From Prunella strophiata (taxonomy: Eukaryota > Chordata > Aves > Passeriformes > Prunellidae), in the NCBI GenBank assembly GCA_036583965.1, contig JAZBQD010000027.1, positions 20,015,001-20,079,000 on the forward strand: a stretch of DNA of 64,000 bases, read 5' to 3'. This document shows positions 11,587 to 28,535 of this stretch, in pieces. A program made the translations under genes and the position numbers. Numbering within the stretch: position 1 is the first letter of the stretch; the number at the start of each line of letters is the position of its first letter. The notes beneath the pieces are model-generated. The model did not search any database and was not told the origin of the DNA. It saw only the letters and a list, made by a program, of their open reading frames with translations.

Positions 11587-13777
11587 AACACTGCACAAGG
11601 TATGGACTCTCTGCCTGACAGTAAAAACAAAGGATTGGGCTGGGGGATTTTGTTAGTGTTTGTTTAGTTTTATTTGCTCTCTCTTTAACAACTTCTTTAG
11701 GAATGGTGATGATGGAGAGGAAATGTTCCATAGAAAGTTATTTTCTCAATCCTGATATCTTAGGGCACTTGTCAGTTTCTCTAATCCTAAATCTGCAAAG
11801 ATAAGGAGAATAATTTTGTGGAATTGGACCGCTTATCTTTTATTAATCTTCCAGAGTTTTGGTATTGAAAAGTGTTGCCTCTTACCTGCTTCCTTTCCAT
11901 CCCTGCTATTGTAAAGTGAAGAACTGGTTCCAGCAATAAATTCCTGCTGGCTGTAAAGGATCTTTGCTAACTTCAGAAAAGGAATTCTTAGTGCTGTTGC
12001 AGTAACTTTTAAACTTGTCTGAATTAGTGAAGGATATTCTGTTGGAAAGTGCTGCTTAATGTTGCATTGATCAAGGCTTCCTTTGTTGTGGAATGTGTAG
12101 GTCCTGATTTTTGGCATTATTTAAACATAATGGGAAAGTGCCTTCCAGCAAAAGTTGCTATTTAACTTTTATTTCTTATCATGTAGCTTTACTTCACTGC
12201 TCGCTACTCTGAGTATCTCATTTATGTGAGAGTAAGTCAAGCAAAATCAGCTCTAATTTACCTGAGTGGTTTCATGGCCTGCAAACATTTGCACAGTGAA
12301 CTCAAAAATAAACAGGTGAAGAAAACCTGAATTTGAAATAAAGGATGTGACCATTTGTTTTTGGTTTTTACAAATGGGCTGTAAAGCCCACAGTGTGGTT
12401 ACTGTGATGGTAATATTTCTCTTTTTAACAGCTACTCTAATTGTAGGTTCTTCATTCCATCCATTGTCTAAAGATTTTTAAAATCAGATTTTGGCTTGTT
12501 TCTCTCTCTTTGGTCTTACTTCCTATTTTGTATTATTGTTTGTAGTTTGCAAAATCTGTATTTTGTCAAATTAAAGATCACTTGTTTTTAGGCTTTAATC
12601 TGTACTGGTTGTTGAAGAGAGCCTTGGCTAAAGTGTTCTCTTAGGATCGAGTATTTAGGAGAACATTTCAGTCTTTTTTCTCACTCCTTTCTTGTAAAAA
12701 AAAAAAGCCTTCTATTTGTATTATCTAGTGTCTAATAAGTTTACTAAGGTTTCTTGAATTAAAAAAAAATTAAGCTTTTTAGCTAGTTGGAGAGCCTGAT
12801 AGATGAAGTCTGAGCACTTTTATTCTTTTAGAAATTCCAATTTTTTTCAACTCATTTTGTACATTAATTCTGAATTCATTAAGCATGCTAAATACTTGAA
12901 TTACATAAAGAAATCAAGAAAGTGCTTGTTTGTTATTATGTTGATGGTCAACTCAGAAGCTTTTTCTAGAGTGAGCAAACCATATTTAGGCAAGGTTTAA
13001 TTGTGCACCTGAAACTCTTCCTTGAGTTACCATCTTACAAGGGTCCCTGGTGTTCTGTCCACGGGCAGAACTTCTCACTTACCTGGACTGTTCATATGTT
13101 GTAATCATAGCAATGTGCCATGGAGTTACACAGGATCCAGTTACACATGGAGTTTTCTAAGGATCCATGAGGTTTAATTAAAAATATTTGTTGCATTTCC
13201 CAAGTAATGGTTAAGCTGACCCCTATTTCTGCATGACTGCTTTTCTGTTCCTGCTGGAATATTCTGATGGCTCTAGATTTATGATGCAAAATTCCATTAT
13301 AAAAAGTTGAGCTAAAATGCAACTGTTTGGCAGAAAAGTTATGTGGAAGAAACTGATGTTGAGAGGTCTCCAGGTTCTTCATAAGGAAGAAGTGATTTGA
13401 AAACTCTCATTTAAAAGGAAACATGATTGGGTTTTGGACTTGATGGCAGTAAAGTGAGTCTGTAGAATGGCATAAGACTTGAAGGAGATGGAAGAATCTG
13501 CTGGTTCAAGTTATCAAAGTTCAAGTTATCAAAAAATGTATTTACTTTTGAATATGAAGTTCAGTGTTGATGGACTCATCAGCCCTCATTAAATCTCATA
13601 AGGGGTTAGAACTGGTTTTTATCAAAGAGGCATATTTGCTATTTTTTTTTTTTTTGCTCAGTAGCATAAAGTTATGTGTGTGCAATACTGAGAATCAAGT
13701 AAAATTAAACCGCATTCTGCTGTTCTTCTTTAGAAACATTCCTGCGTAAATACTGCAATAATACTGTCATGCAGAGT

Positions 13778-13801
13778 GTATCCTTTCTTGTTGTATCCTT
13801 T
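13778..13801 (+). promoter_or_regulatory. RNPC3: USSE: tandem U12-type 5' splice-site motifs
   Basis: Two exact GTATCCTTT motifs occur 15 nt apart (13778-13786 and 13793-13801) with no matching downstream U12 intron. In vertebrate U11-48K and U11/U12-65K genes such paired motifs are the U11 snRNP-binding splicing enhancer. It binds U11/U12 di-snRNPs and activates an upstream U2-type 3' splice site to limit productive mRNA. The acceptor at 13733 is placed as expected. Confidence 0.9.
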
Positions 13802-14758
13802 TTTGTGCAATGTTTCCTGTAGCACTCAACTGCATCTTAAGTTTTCATAATAGAGTAGGTGTGGGGAGGAATTAACATATTTCAAGCTTGAGCTAATCTA
13901 ATAATTTTAAAAAGCAAATTTTTTTGGGGGGGGAAAAAACCAATGAGTTGTCTGTGTTGTATGAATAGACACAATGAAGGTTCTTAGTCTTACAAGGTGG
14001 CCTTCACCTTCTTCCTCAGATACCCTACTAATTTGTGGTCCTGTTCCTTAGTGGAACAGTTCTAGCTCATACCAGCTGCTCTGTGTGAAGCTGTGCTGAG
14101 CTCACACTGACCAAGTCACCTTGTTTTACTTTAAAAACATATTAATATAATGTGTTGGCTAAAATACATTGCAGAGCAGTTTTAATATTAAGGGTTGGCC
14201 AGTATTTTAGATCATTTGATGATTACTGTTGTCCTGGTACATGAGAAACAATTTGGAGTTGATTTAGTTAATACATTCCTTACTTTGTCTTTTTTGAGTA
14301 AAGAAGAAAATTAACAATATCTTGCAAATAAGTATTTGGAGCTGGACTAATAATCAACTGTTAATCACTGCTACCTTTTTTGGGTTTTGTTACATTGCTG
14401 TCTGCACTGAGGTAGTGTTGTTGCTAGTGACCTCCATGTTTCCTATGGGTTTCATAGAACTACATTACTGTTTAACATTCTAGAATACAAAATTAATAGA
14501 GTCTGCATTTATTCAGATGTATTTTTCACAGGCATTAAACACTTTTTAAAACACTAAGCATCTTTCAATTTGTTGTCAAAAGCCTAGTATAACACTGCTA
14601 TTTTTTGGTAGTTCTTACTTTTAACATGCCTTTGTGATGTTCCAGGTCCCTTTTGTGTTCCATCTCTTTCAAGTATTATCGAGCTGAGGAAGAAGCAGTG
14701 TAATCATCAGGACTCTTGAACTGTGCGTAGTAGCATTTCTAAAGTGTTTAAGGCAGAG

Positions 14759-14764
14759 AATAAA
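14759..14764 (+). terminator. RNPC3: Likely distal polyadenylation signal of RNPC3
   Basis: A canonical AATAAA is followed by a T-rich stretch. It lies about 960 nt beyond the USSE and before any further gene. Another AATAAA occurs near 14849. Confidence 0.5.
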
Positions 14765-14774
14765 TTTTCCTGTC

Positions 14775-15212
14775 TTAAAGATTCCACATGTCTTTAAATA
14801 ACACAAGACTTATTACATCATAAATGTATGTTAGATTGCTTGTGAAATCTAATAAATTATTTCCCTTCTCTTCATTTTGCTGCCTTCTCTTTGTTTTGAC
14901 TTTTGTTCTTGGGGTTTTGGGCAGGACAAGTCTTGTGAAAACCAAGCAGAAGGAGTGGTGCATGGGCCTGAATTTGTACTGTGAAACTGGGCACTGTTCT
15001 TCCTCAGTAATTAACTTGCACTGTTCATCTGCAACTTGAAAACTGTCACTGGTGAGACTGAAGTCATTGAAGCCAGAGTAGCAGTCAAAACTGGTATAGA
15101 TGTGGTCCTTGCCCTCTTGAGGGTGATAACAGCTGGTCACATAGGATTTGCTACATACTGGGCTGGTTAGTGGAACTGTCTGAAATCCGTGTGGGAAACA
15201 CTGCAATGACAT
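14775..15212 (-). other. Unexplained 145-codon minus-strand open frame
   Basis: The frame runs from ATG at 15212 to a stop at 14775. On the minus strand a splice-acceptor-like TCATTGCAG lies just inside its 5' end. The translation is not low-complexity (it includes SYVTSCYHPQEGKDHIYTSF and a basic KVKTKRRQQNEEK) but I do not recognise it. It could be a terminal exon of a minus-strand gene whose first exon lies in the CpG island at about 15660-16030, a relic, or chance. Confidence 0.2.
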
Positions 15213-15659
15213 TTAATTGACAAGATATTCTAGTCCAGTGGACTTAAAGGAAAAGTTATTCCATAAATGACTAAATCATAGTTGATGGTGTGGGAGCTGG
15301 CTGGTATAAAAGGTTTGTCATTACTCCAGCTGCCAGCAGTCTAAACCACTAGTATTGTTGGCTGGATCAAAGTCTATCTTTGCTATTTTTTTCTAATATG
15401 AGCTGGCTTAGCAGATTACTTTAAAATGTCCTTTACTATAATTATTTTTAGCTCACTTGCTGTATTCCCGTGGGGACTGTGTTCGTTCAATGCTAGAGGG
15501 CTTAATCAACTTAAATGCTTCTATGTTCTACAGTAAGATGTCCTAACAGCCGTGTTGAGCTACACGTACAGGACTAAAGGCCCACAAGTGAATTTTCAAA
15601 GCGCCGAAGCAGGATCACAGCAGGGTGGTGCTGTGCTCCAGGACAAAAATACTGGATAG

Positions 15660-16030
15660 GAAAGTGCGGGCAGTGAATGTTGAGAGAGCGGCGCCCTGCC
15701 CGCGCTGTCCCCGGGGCGGGGCGGGCTCGCCGTGCCCGGGCGGAGGCGCGGCCCGGCGGAAGGGGCGGCGCGGGCTCCGCGGCAGGGACCGGGATCCGCG
15801 GGATCCGCGGGATCCGCGCCGCACCGGGAGCGCTGCCGGGAGCCCCCGGGGCGGCCGCAGCGGGGCTGCTTTGCCTGCACGGGGCTGCTGAGCGGGGCTC
15901 TGTGCGGAGCCGCCAGAAGGGACAGGGCCACTGCTGTGCGTCCCTGTGACACAGCCTTTGGCACCCGCAGCTTCCGGAGCTGCCGCAGCGCAGCGCCGGG
16001 CGTGCCGCAGATCTGAGCACGGTCGCAGGT
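15660..16030. promoter_or_regulatory. Orphan CpG island between RNPC3 and the amylases
   Basis: A sharply bounded GC- and CpG-rich block stands in AT-rich sequence. It contains GC-box-like GGGGCGGGGCGGG at 15713-15725 and a triple GGATCCGCG repeat near 15791-15820. No recognised coding exon lies in it. It may be the promoter and noncoding first exon of the downstream amylase gene (an acceptor exists at 18079), or of an antisense transcript. The open frames through it are typical GC-rich noise. Confidence 0.6.
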
Positions 16031-16039
16031 GTGTTGGCC

Positions 16040-18060
16040 ATGGTGGCTGGCGGCACAGCTCAGGCTGTGACCCAGCAGAAGCCAAGGTGACCCCAGTTCC
16101 CGTGTCAAGACAGCGGTAGAGACGCTCCGCTCCCAAGTTCTCTGTCTTCCACTTGGCCTCTTAGTGTTTTTCCAAGTTTCAGAGACATTTTGAAGCTAGA
16201 GCCTTCAGAGTGCGGTGAGGATTTCAACATCCCTATTCATTTATTATTGGTTGTATTGAAGGCAGAGAAGCCATAAACCTGTTTCAGTGAAATGAAAATC
16301 TACATCAGATCTTTAAGCACTAGGCTTTGGAGCTGGTTGGGTCAAGGTACATTATTCTTACTACTTTGTGTATTTACTGCTGTAAGTAAAACTTGCCAAT
16401 CTAATAAATGGTTTTTCTCATCATAGAAGATGGAATTTTCTTAGCTCATTTTCTCTTAATGTATGCTCTTCCTATCAGGGCCAAAAGGCATTCCTTCTTG
16501 AAAATGGAAGCACACACATCAACTGCTTGTGGCTGAAATTTAATCTGTGTACTTTACTGAAGATCTACAAGTAAATAATTATATTAAAGCTATTTTGTTC
16601 ACAAGCAGAAAAGACAACTAAATATAACAAATGCTTAATTCTAAAATCTCTGCCTGCTTGTGAAGAACAGTGACAGCTAATTGCAGTAGGCTCTGGAAGG
16701 CTGGTTCTGCATTTTATAAACTATATTTTGTGCCTAAATTAGCTCCAAAGAGTGCTCCACTACCTGAGAGATATGGATCATCCTTTCCTTGAAGCAGAAA
16801 TGAGGGCAGTTTTGTAGAAGTTCGTGTAAAATTTTATATAAACTTGTGTCTAGTAACTGTATCACAGCAGGTTGGAGTTTTCAGCAGTGGATTCCCAAGT
16901 GTGTAATAAATCAGGAAAAGCACTGATTTCCTTTGTGTAGCAAACCTAAGGGCCCTTGTGTTCATGTTTAAACCTTCACTGAGGTGTTTGGTTTCCTTGT
17001 GACAGGAATCTCTCTTTGCTCTGTGTTGTTTCTGTAAGATAACTTTTTATAAAGAATAGATACTTACAGGAAAGTAACAAGATTCTTTATTTTGTTATAA
17101 GGGAAGTACTAGTTCAGCCCTTTGTTTGCAGAAGTTCTTCTTGCAGGACTTCTTTGTATCTCAGACTTTCTAAATCAACTTCTAAACAGAAAGAGTGCAA
17201 AATAAGTTTTCAGTAGAGTAATGTAAACCTTAGTTTCTGGTTTGTTACATGTTGTAACTCTCTAGGTGAGGAAAGGGAGAGGCAATTTTAATCTAAGGAT
17301 TGTTGTCTTTGTTTGTCCCTGAGTAAATACAAGTAGGATATGAGTTGTGAAATGCAGTTCCTAGCCTAGGTCATCACTTGGGCACTCAGAAGGAGATTTC
17401 TTGGTTATGGAGCTTCCCAGCACTTCTAACACCTGCAAGTCATTGCCCACGTTCTTAAAAGGAAAATATCTCCACACAAATCCTACAGGTGTGCGGAGAT
17501 CAGACATTTAGCATTTCTGGGTTTGAGTCACTAGAATTAATGATTTCTGTGTCTGAGAGATTTTCTAGGTTTCAGGCTGTTGTTTGAATGAGAGGTGTCA
17601 TGCATATCATGAATGACAGACTCACGTATGTTAAACTCCAAAATATCTGGGGTTCCATAACAAATCATGGTAAGAACTATGCTGCCTCTGCAGGGTCTTG
17701 TTCAAATATGTTCAAGTTGTAGCAAAACTATTTGGGAAAAAAGATGCCTCTCAAGGATAAATAGGAATGTAAAATAATGTACATTAAAATGAGAAACAAA
17801 ATGTCCATTTCAGTCTATATAAGTATTCCTTTGCCCTTTGGGGTAGTTTTTGGCTTTATACTAATAAAACCACAACTTTTGCATTAAGGAGGCAGCCTGC
17901 ATTAGGCAACATCTGAATTTTAAGTGCATGAAAACAAAGTTACTGTTAGTATGGGAATTTGATATAGTTTAGATAAGTTCCAGTTCTCATACAAAATAAT
18001 AAGTAAATAAATATGATGCCAGAGGTGGGTGTTTACCTTTAAATGTGTATTTTCTAATGT
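16040..18060. other. Spacer upstream of amylase gene 1
   Basis: This is AT-rich sequence with no supported gene. A TATA-like TATATAAG at about 17817 could be a promoter, but no matching exon and donor could be identified downstream of it. Confidence 0.5.
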
Positions 18061-18078
18061 GTACTTTATCCTCTTGCA

Positions 18079-18127
18079 GGAACATTGACAGTTAGTAAGA
18101 AGAGCACAACTGATCACAGAGCACGGG
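18079..18127 (+). promoter_or_regulatory. Probable splice acceptor and 5' UTR of amylase gene 1
   Basis: CCTCTTGCAG/GAAC at 18070-18083 is a good 3' splice site, and 48 nt of leader follow before the ATG at 18128. No TATA box lies just upstream, unlike the second gene. Gene 1 therefore probably receives a noncoding first exon from farther upstream. Confidence 0.5.
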
Positions 18128-23919
<5,792 letters not shown>

Positions 23920-24148
23920 CCAGATGTGTTCTGTGTGTGCTGTTCCTTTTCCTCTGTATCTTTGTTAACAGCAAACAGATGTGCAGAATGAACTGTATGA
24001 ACTGAGACAAAGTGTGTTAGCTGTAATACTAATGAAATAGTGAGCAGCTGCTGTACAGAGATGGGAACTGGTGGTGCCAGTGCAGCTCTGGGAGTTGTGC
24101 TACACATCTGCGTGCATTTGTAAGTGTACTTTATTCAGGTAAGGTACT

Positions 24149-24154
24149 AATAAA
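24149..24154 (+). terminator. AMY: Possible polyadenylation signal of amylase gene 1
   Basis: AATAAA lies about 230 nt after the stop codon. It is the first canonical signal downstream of the gene. Confidence 0.5.
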
Positions 24155-24858
24155 AAATGGAAGGAGAGGATTGACATTATTGAATTTAAAATCATGCTGC
24201 TCTGTGCAGAAGTGGAAATGCAGTTCTCTTTAGGGGCAAGTGGGACTGCTAAAATTGACAGGACATCCAAAAACCAAGAGAAGACCCCTTTGTGCTGAAA
24301 CATGGTACAATTCAAGTTGATTTTGTAGTCTTCATATTCTCCTATTGTTTTATTGTTAGTATGACTCAAGTTTATTCATGGAGGATTGTCACTGAGACAT
24401 TGATCTTATAAGTCAGTTCCAAATGAAGACCTGAAATCATATCATGAAGAAAAGTCAAAGGTCTTTTTTTTTGAAGGAGGAAATTGTAGGAAATGCAAGA
24501 AAGGACTTGGAAAACAGCTCTAGCTTTCAAATTCAGTTATATGTCAGGCAGCTAAAACTCACCTGCACTATCATTTGCATCTTTTTTTGGATTTCGTTCC
24601 TTGACTTTGATGAATCATTGATCACTTAAAATGAGGTGAAACCTTATGCAAAGCTTCTGCTGGAGAGGCTAATGCAGCTCTGATCACTTTCCATCAGCTG
24701 CTCTGCATGACCACCAGTAACAGTTCATAGCAGGGACTGGGCAATGACACCAGAGAAACATTAGGTATGAGAATGTGTCTATTCCTATTTGCCAGTGGGA
24801 TTCACCTGGTGAAGACCCACAACCTCTCGTGTGATAAATCTGTTACTGATTAAATACT
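24155..24858. other. Intergenic spacer after amylase gene 1
   Basis: This is AT-rich sequence before the solo LTR. I see no gene or clear repeat in it. Confidence 0.5.
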
Positions 24859-24863
24859 GCTGT

Positions 24864-25973
24864 TGTATTGGTTTGGCACTGCCTGGTTTTTGGTAGCCAC
24901 GGTACCATGGAAGTGGCTCCTGTGAGAAGCTGCTGGAAGCTTCCACCATTTCCAGTAGAGCCAATCCCTGATGGCTCTGAAGATGGACATGCTGCTGGCC
25001 AAAACCAGACCAATGAGAGAGGTTGGTAATGCCTCTTTGCTAACATATTTAAGAAGAAAATCAAAACAAAGTCACATGTTTTTTCTTCTAGTTAGAAAAG
25101 AGGAGGAGGTGAGAACACACCTTGGACACACCAAGGTCAGTGCAGAAGGAGGGGGAGGAGGTGCTCCAGGTGCCAGAGCTGAGATTCCTCTGCAGGCCAT
25201 GGTGATGACCATGGTGATGACCATGGTGAAGCAGCTGTGCCCCTGCAGCTCCTGGGGATCCATGGGGGATGCAGAGATCCACCCACAGCCCATGGGGATC
25301 CATGGGGGAGGCAGAGATCCACCCACAGCCCATGGGGGAGGTGTCCATGCCGGAGCGGGTGCGTGCCTGGAGGAGACTGTGATCTAGTGGAAGACCCGGT
25401 GGAGAGAGGGGGCCCTTGCTGGAGCAGCCTGTCCTTGGAGGACTGCACCCCGTGGGAAGAGAGACCCACATTGCAGCAGTTTTGGGAGGACTGTGTGCCC
25501 ATGAGAGGGAGTCACACTGCAGCAGGTGTGGTTTGGCTGCTGCTCATGAGAGCAGACCCATGCCAGGGCAGTTCACAGAGAACTGTCTCCTGTGGCAGGG
25601 ACCCCATGGCCTCACAGGGGAATGACTCCTCTCCCTGAGCAGCAGAGGAGAATCTCAGTGATGAACTGACCAAAACTCCCATGCCCTGTCTCCCTGCACT
25701 GTCAGTGGGAAGGAGGGGGGGGCTGGAGGGAAACAGTGTTTTAAGGGCTTATTTTACTTCTCATTATCCACCTCTGATTCTGTTTGTAATAAATTCACTT
25801 TGCGACCTTAAGTTGGACCTGTTTTGCCCTTAAATGTTTTCTTCCAGTCCTTATCTCACTCACAAACCCTTCGTTAATTCTTTTCCCCTTCTCCACTGCC
25901 CAGATGTGGCAGCGGAGAGTGAGCAAGCAACTCTTGTGGATGCCTGGTGTTGGACCAGTGTAAAACCATGACA
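24864..25973 (+). mobile_element. Solo LTR of a songbird endogenous retrovirus (ERVL-like)
   Basis: The element begins TGTATTGGTTTGGC and ends CCATGACA. It contains an ATATTTAAG TATA-like box near 25047 and an AATAAA at 25788-25793, followed by the CTTATCTCACTC-type R/U5 segment typical of this passerine family. Flanks GCTGT (24859-24863) and GTTGT (25974-25978) look like a near-matching 5-bp target duplication. No internal region or partner LTR adjoins, so it is a solo LTR. Family assignment is from memory of the general pattern. Confidence 0.7.
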
Positions 25974-26126
25974 GTTGTTCATACCCTGGTCTGAACAGTC
26001 TAATCCTGAGAGCTGGCAAACTCATTCATTCTCTTAATGCTGATAGATTTCCAGTCATCTTTCAATCAGCTCCCATTCCTTTTACCTTCCAGAGACCCCT
26101 TTGAGGGTCTGTGTGTTATGTTTTGG

Positions 26127-26442
26127 TGCAGGGATTGAGAGACATGGACCATGATATGCAAGCAAAAACGTTTATTGCACTAGTTCACCAGTATTTTTAT
26201 GTCTCTTAAGTTCCCTACAAAATTTTCCACTTGGACCCTTTGCCCCTGTTCCCTTAGTAACACAATCTTCTTGGTTATCATTCTTTCACCAGCAATGTCC
26301 TTGTTACATTCTTTTGCCAGAGCAGTCAGGGTGACCGGATGGGCTGTCTTCACTTTTGTCCATGCCTTGGGTTTATCTTTCCAGGGCCAAGAGGATGGTG
26401 GCACTACCCAGCTCAGCTTCTGCACCTGTCTGATCTTCCACA
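26127..26442 (-). repeat. 3' LTR of the minus-strand endogenous retrovirus
   Basis: This LTR is highly similar to the repeat at 27986-28301. It has a minus-strand AATAAA (reverse complement at about 26172) close to its end. It has diverged from its partner by scattered substitutions and small indels, which suggests an old insertion. Confidence 0.75.
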
Positions 26443-27429
26443 GCTCCCACTTGTTTGTTTCTTATGTAAAGGGTTTGTGTAACAGAATCTTTGTCAGAAC
26501 TTAAGTGCAACAGAACTTCAAAGTACCAGAAGGTAAACTTAACATCACTTAAATTCAACAGAACTGAATTGTACCATTACTTAAACTGCACTAAATTGAA
26601 ACATTAATAGAACTGAAAATTAATATCACTTCAATTTAACAAAAGTAATTTTGACTCTATCATTACAAAAAAGTTACTGGAAATCTGTTATACAGCAGTC
26701 AAACATCAAGGAACAACACGTAGGTAAACAACTGTTCTGTGACCAAAATAGCAGCAACATGGATTTACTGGAGGGATTAAAGTGCTGCAGATAAAATTCA
26801 AGGTTATAGGACTTAGTTAATTGCTCTCAGTGAATCACCTCTCCAAGTAAACAATCCTGTTAAAAATCACAGCTCCCTGAAAATGCAAGGTTAGTTTTAA
26901 CAGATGTATTTCAGTGCATCCTGCAGGCACTCTAGCAGCAGTGTGCTTCAGCCCTTGGTGCAGGGCGTGCTGCTGCCGTGCAGCGGAGCCGGGGCCGGCT
27001 CTCGGCGGCACCAGCCGGGCCCGCGGGAGGAGGTGGGAGAGCTCTGGCAAGCCCCGGGGGCGAATGCCAGCCATGGGGCCAGCCGGGGGCAGGGGCAGCT
27101 CCGAGGGGGCTCCACCACTGCCAGCAGTACCTGCACCAAATTGAGGATCCGTTCTGTGGATTTGTTCTCAGGATCTGTGTCTTGGATCCATGCCCAGCTT
27201 TGTTATCAGTATCCTTCTTAGTGCTCCTGTTGCAACTGCATACAGGAGTTCTTTAATCTCAAGGTCTCTTTCATTTAGGAAAGAGGTACAGGGTGTTTAA
27301 CCCATAATGACAGTGGCTCCAATATGGAGAAATTACTGTAGTATTTGTAAGTTGCACAGACACTCCCGGAACACCCCAGTACTCACAATTCCATGGTTTT
27401 TTTGTCCAGCAAACACCACTGATCTAACT

Positions 27430-27863
27430 TTAGAGCTGTGCCAGCCTCTTGCTTTCCATCGGATTGTGACTCACAAAGACCCATCTCCCATGTTCACAGG
27501 CAGAGGGGGATGTTAAAAGCTCCTCTGCAGAGTCCTTGCCTGTTGCTGAGGGGGCACTGGGAGATGATTCTTTCCTGGCACCCTCCTGAGCTTTAAGAGT
27601 TTCTAACATAGCTCTCCAGAGAGGTACAAAACCAGCTTTGATCTTATCCCCTCTCATTGCCTCTGTTCCTCCCACAGTTCCACTGGGAGGGCCATGCTGG
27701 CCTTTAACCCTTCAGCATGTGGTTCTGCCCAGTGTAAAATCAGCTTAAGAGAATGAGAAGCAACTGGTTTTGTGGGCTTCTCTAAAAGTTCAGGCATAAG
27801 TTCAAAGGCATGTTTTTCTTCTGAAGACACATTACTGCCCATGTCCCCACAGCTCACCATCAA
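27430..27863 (-). pseudogene. Decayed gag-like frame of the endogenous retrovirus
   Basis: Two overlapping minus-strand frames (27863-27654 and 27675-27430) follow the primer-binding-site candidate by about 100 nt, where gag would start. The change of frame near 27665 indicates a frameshift. No protease, polymerase or envelope motif is seen in the remaining internal sequence. The gag reading rests on position only, since I did not recognise a domain. Confidence 0.35.
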
Positions 27864-27985
27864 AACCTGAAGGGATGGATGCTGGCTGGCTCCTGCTTCC
27901 TTTCAGCAGCACTTCAGTTCTGTGGGGCATCCCTGCTGGACAGGCAGAAAGGTGAATTGTTGTTCCTCTCACGGGACACCATTCA

Positions 27986-28301
27986 TGGGGATTGAGAGAC
28001 ATGGACCATGCTATGCAAGCAAAGCTGTTTGTTGCATCAGTTTACCAGATATTTTTAGGTCTCTAAATTCTGTGCAAAATTTTCCACTTGGACTCCTTTG
28101 CCCCTGTTCCCTTAGTAACACTAATCTTCTTGGTTATCATTCTTTCACCAGCAATGTCCTTGTTACATTTTTTTGCCAGAGCAGTAGAGTGACCAGACAG
28201 GATGACTTAACTTTTGACCTTGCCTTGAGTTTATCCCTCCCAGAGTCAAGAGGATGGTGGCACTACCCAGCTCAGCTTCTGCAGCTGTCTGATTTTCCAC
28301 A
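27986..28301 (-). repeat. 5' LTR of the minus-strand endogenous retrovirus
   Basis: This is the partner of 26127-26442. It lies 315 bp upstream of the start codon of amylase gene 2, in opposite orientation to that gene. Confidence 0.75.
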
Positions 28302-28535
28302 TTTTGGAATATTTTTGATAAAGTATCTTTGTTTATGTGATTAGGAAAGCATGCAATTCTGGATTTGGGTGCACTGCTCATGGACCACTGGGTTTATGAT
28401 GGCAGTATAATCATTGTGAAAAGGTATTTTATCTTCAGCTGTTGGTTTATTCAGGAGAAAAAAGCAAACCAAAGGAATGATATTGAGCGATCTATTTAAA
28501 TAATAACTGATAGCATTGATCCATGTGAATTTTGA

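Larger units (their letters stand above)
11587..14764 (+). other. RNPC3: RNPC3 3' UTR and alternative 3'-UTR intron
   Basis: After the stop at 11584-11586 comes a plausible U2 donor (AAG/GTATGG, intron from 11600). Plausible acceptors are at 13661 (T-tract then GCTCAG) and 13733 (TGTTCTTCTTTAG). The tandem USSE motifs follow 45 nt beyond the second acceptor. Possible polyadenylation signals are AATAAA at 12337-12342 (short form) and 14759-14764 (long form). The frames here are short and unconvincing. Confidence 0.7.
26127..28301 (-). mobile_element. Internally deleted endogenous retrovirus with two LTRs
   Basis: Two LTR-like direct repeats, each about 316 bp, flank about 1.54 kb of internal sequence. 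On the minus strand each LTR starts TGTGGAA and ends in CA. The whole element is bracketed by identical TTTTGG (26121-26126 and 28302-28307), a 6-bp target duplication as in ERVK/alpharetrovirus-like elements. A primer-binding-site-like stretch (TGGTGTCCCGTGAGAG on the minus strand, about 27964-27981) follows the 5' LTR. There is no room for full gag, pol and env, so the copy is defective. Confidence 0.75.

Noticed and set aside
15574..16136. Three overlapping minus-strand frames of 160-173 codons in the CpG island
   Set aside because: Overlapping Ala/Pro/Arg-rich frames in several registers are expected from GC-rich DNA, and no domain is visible.
17817..17850. TATATAAG as promoter of amylase gene 1
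   Set aside because: No exon with a convincing donor follows that could splice to the acceptor at 18079, so it is only mentioned as a possibility.
24971..25638. Open frames of 121-138 codons on both strands
   Set aside because: They lie inside the solo LTR, where repeated CCATGGTGATGA and CCATGGGGGA motifs create them.
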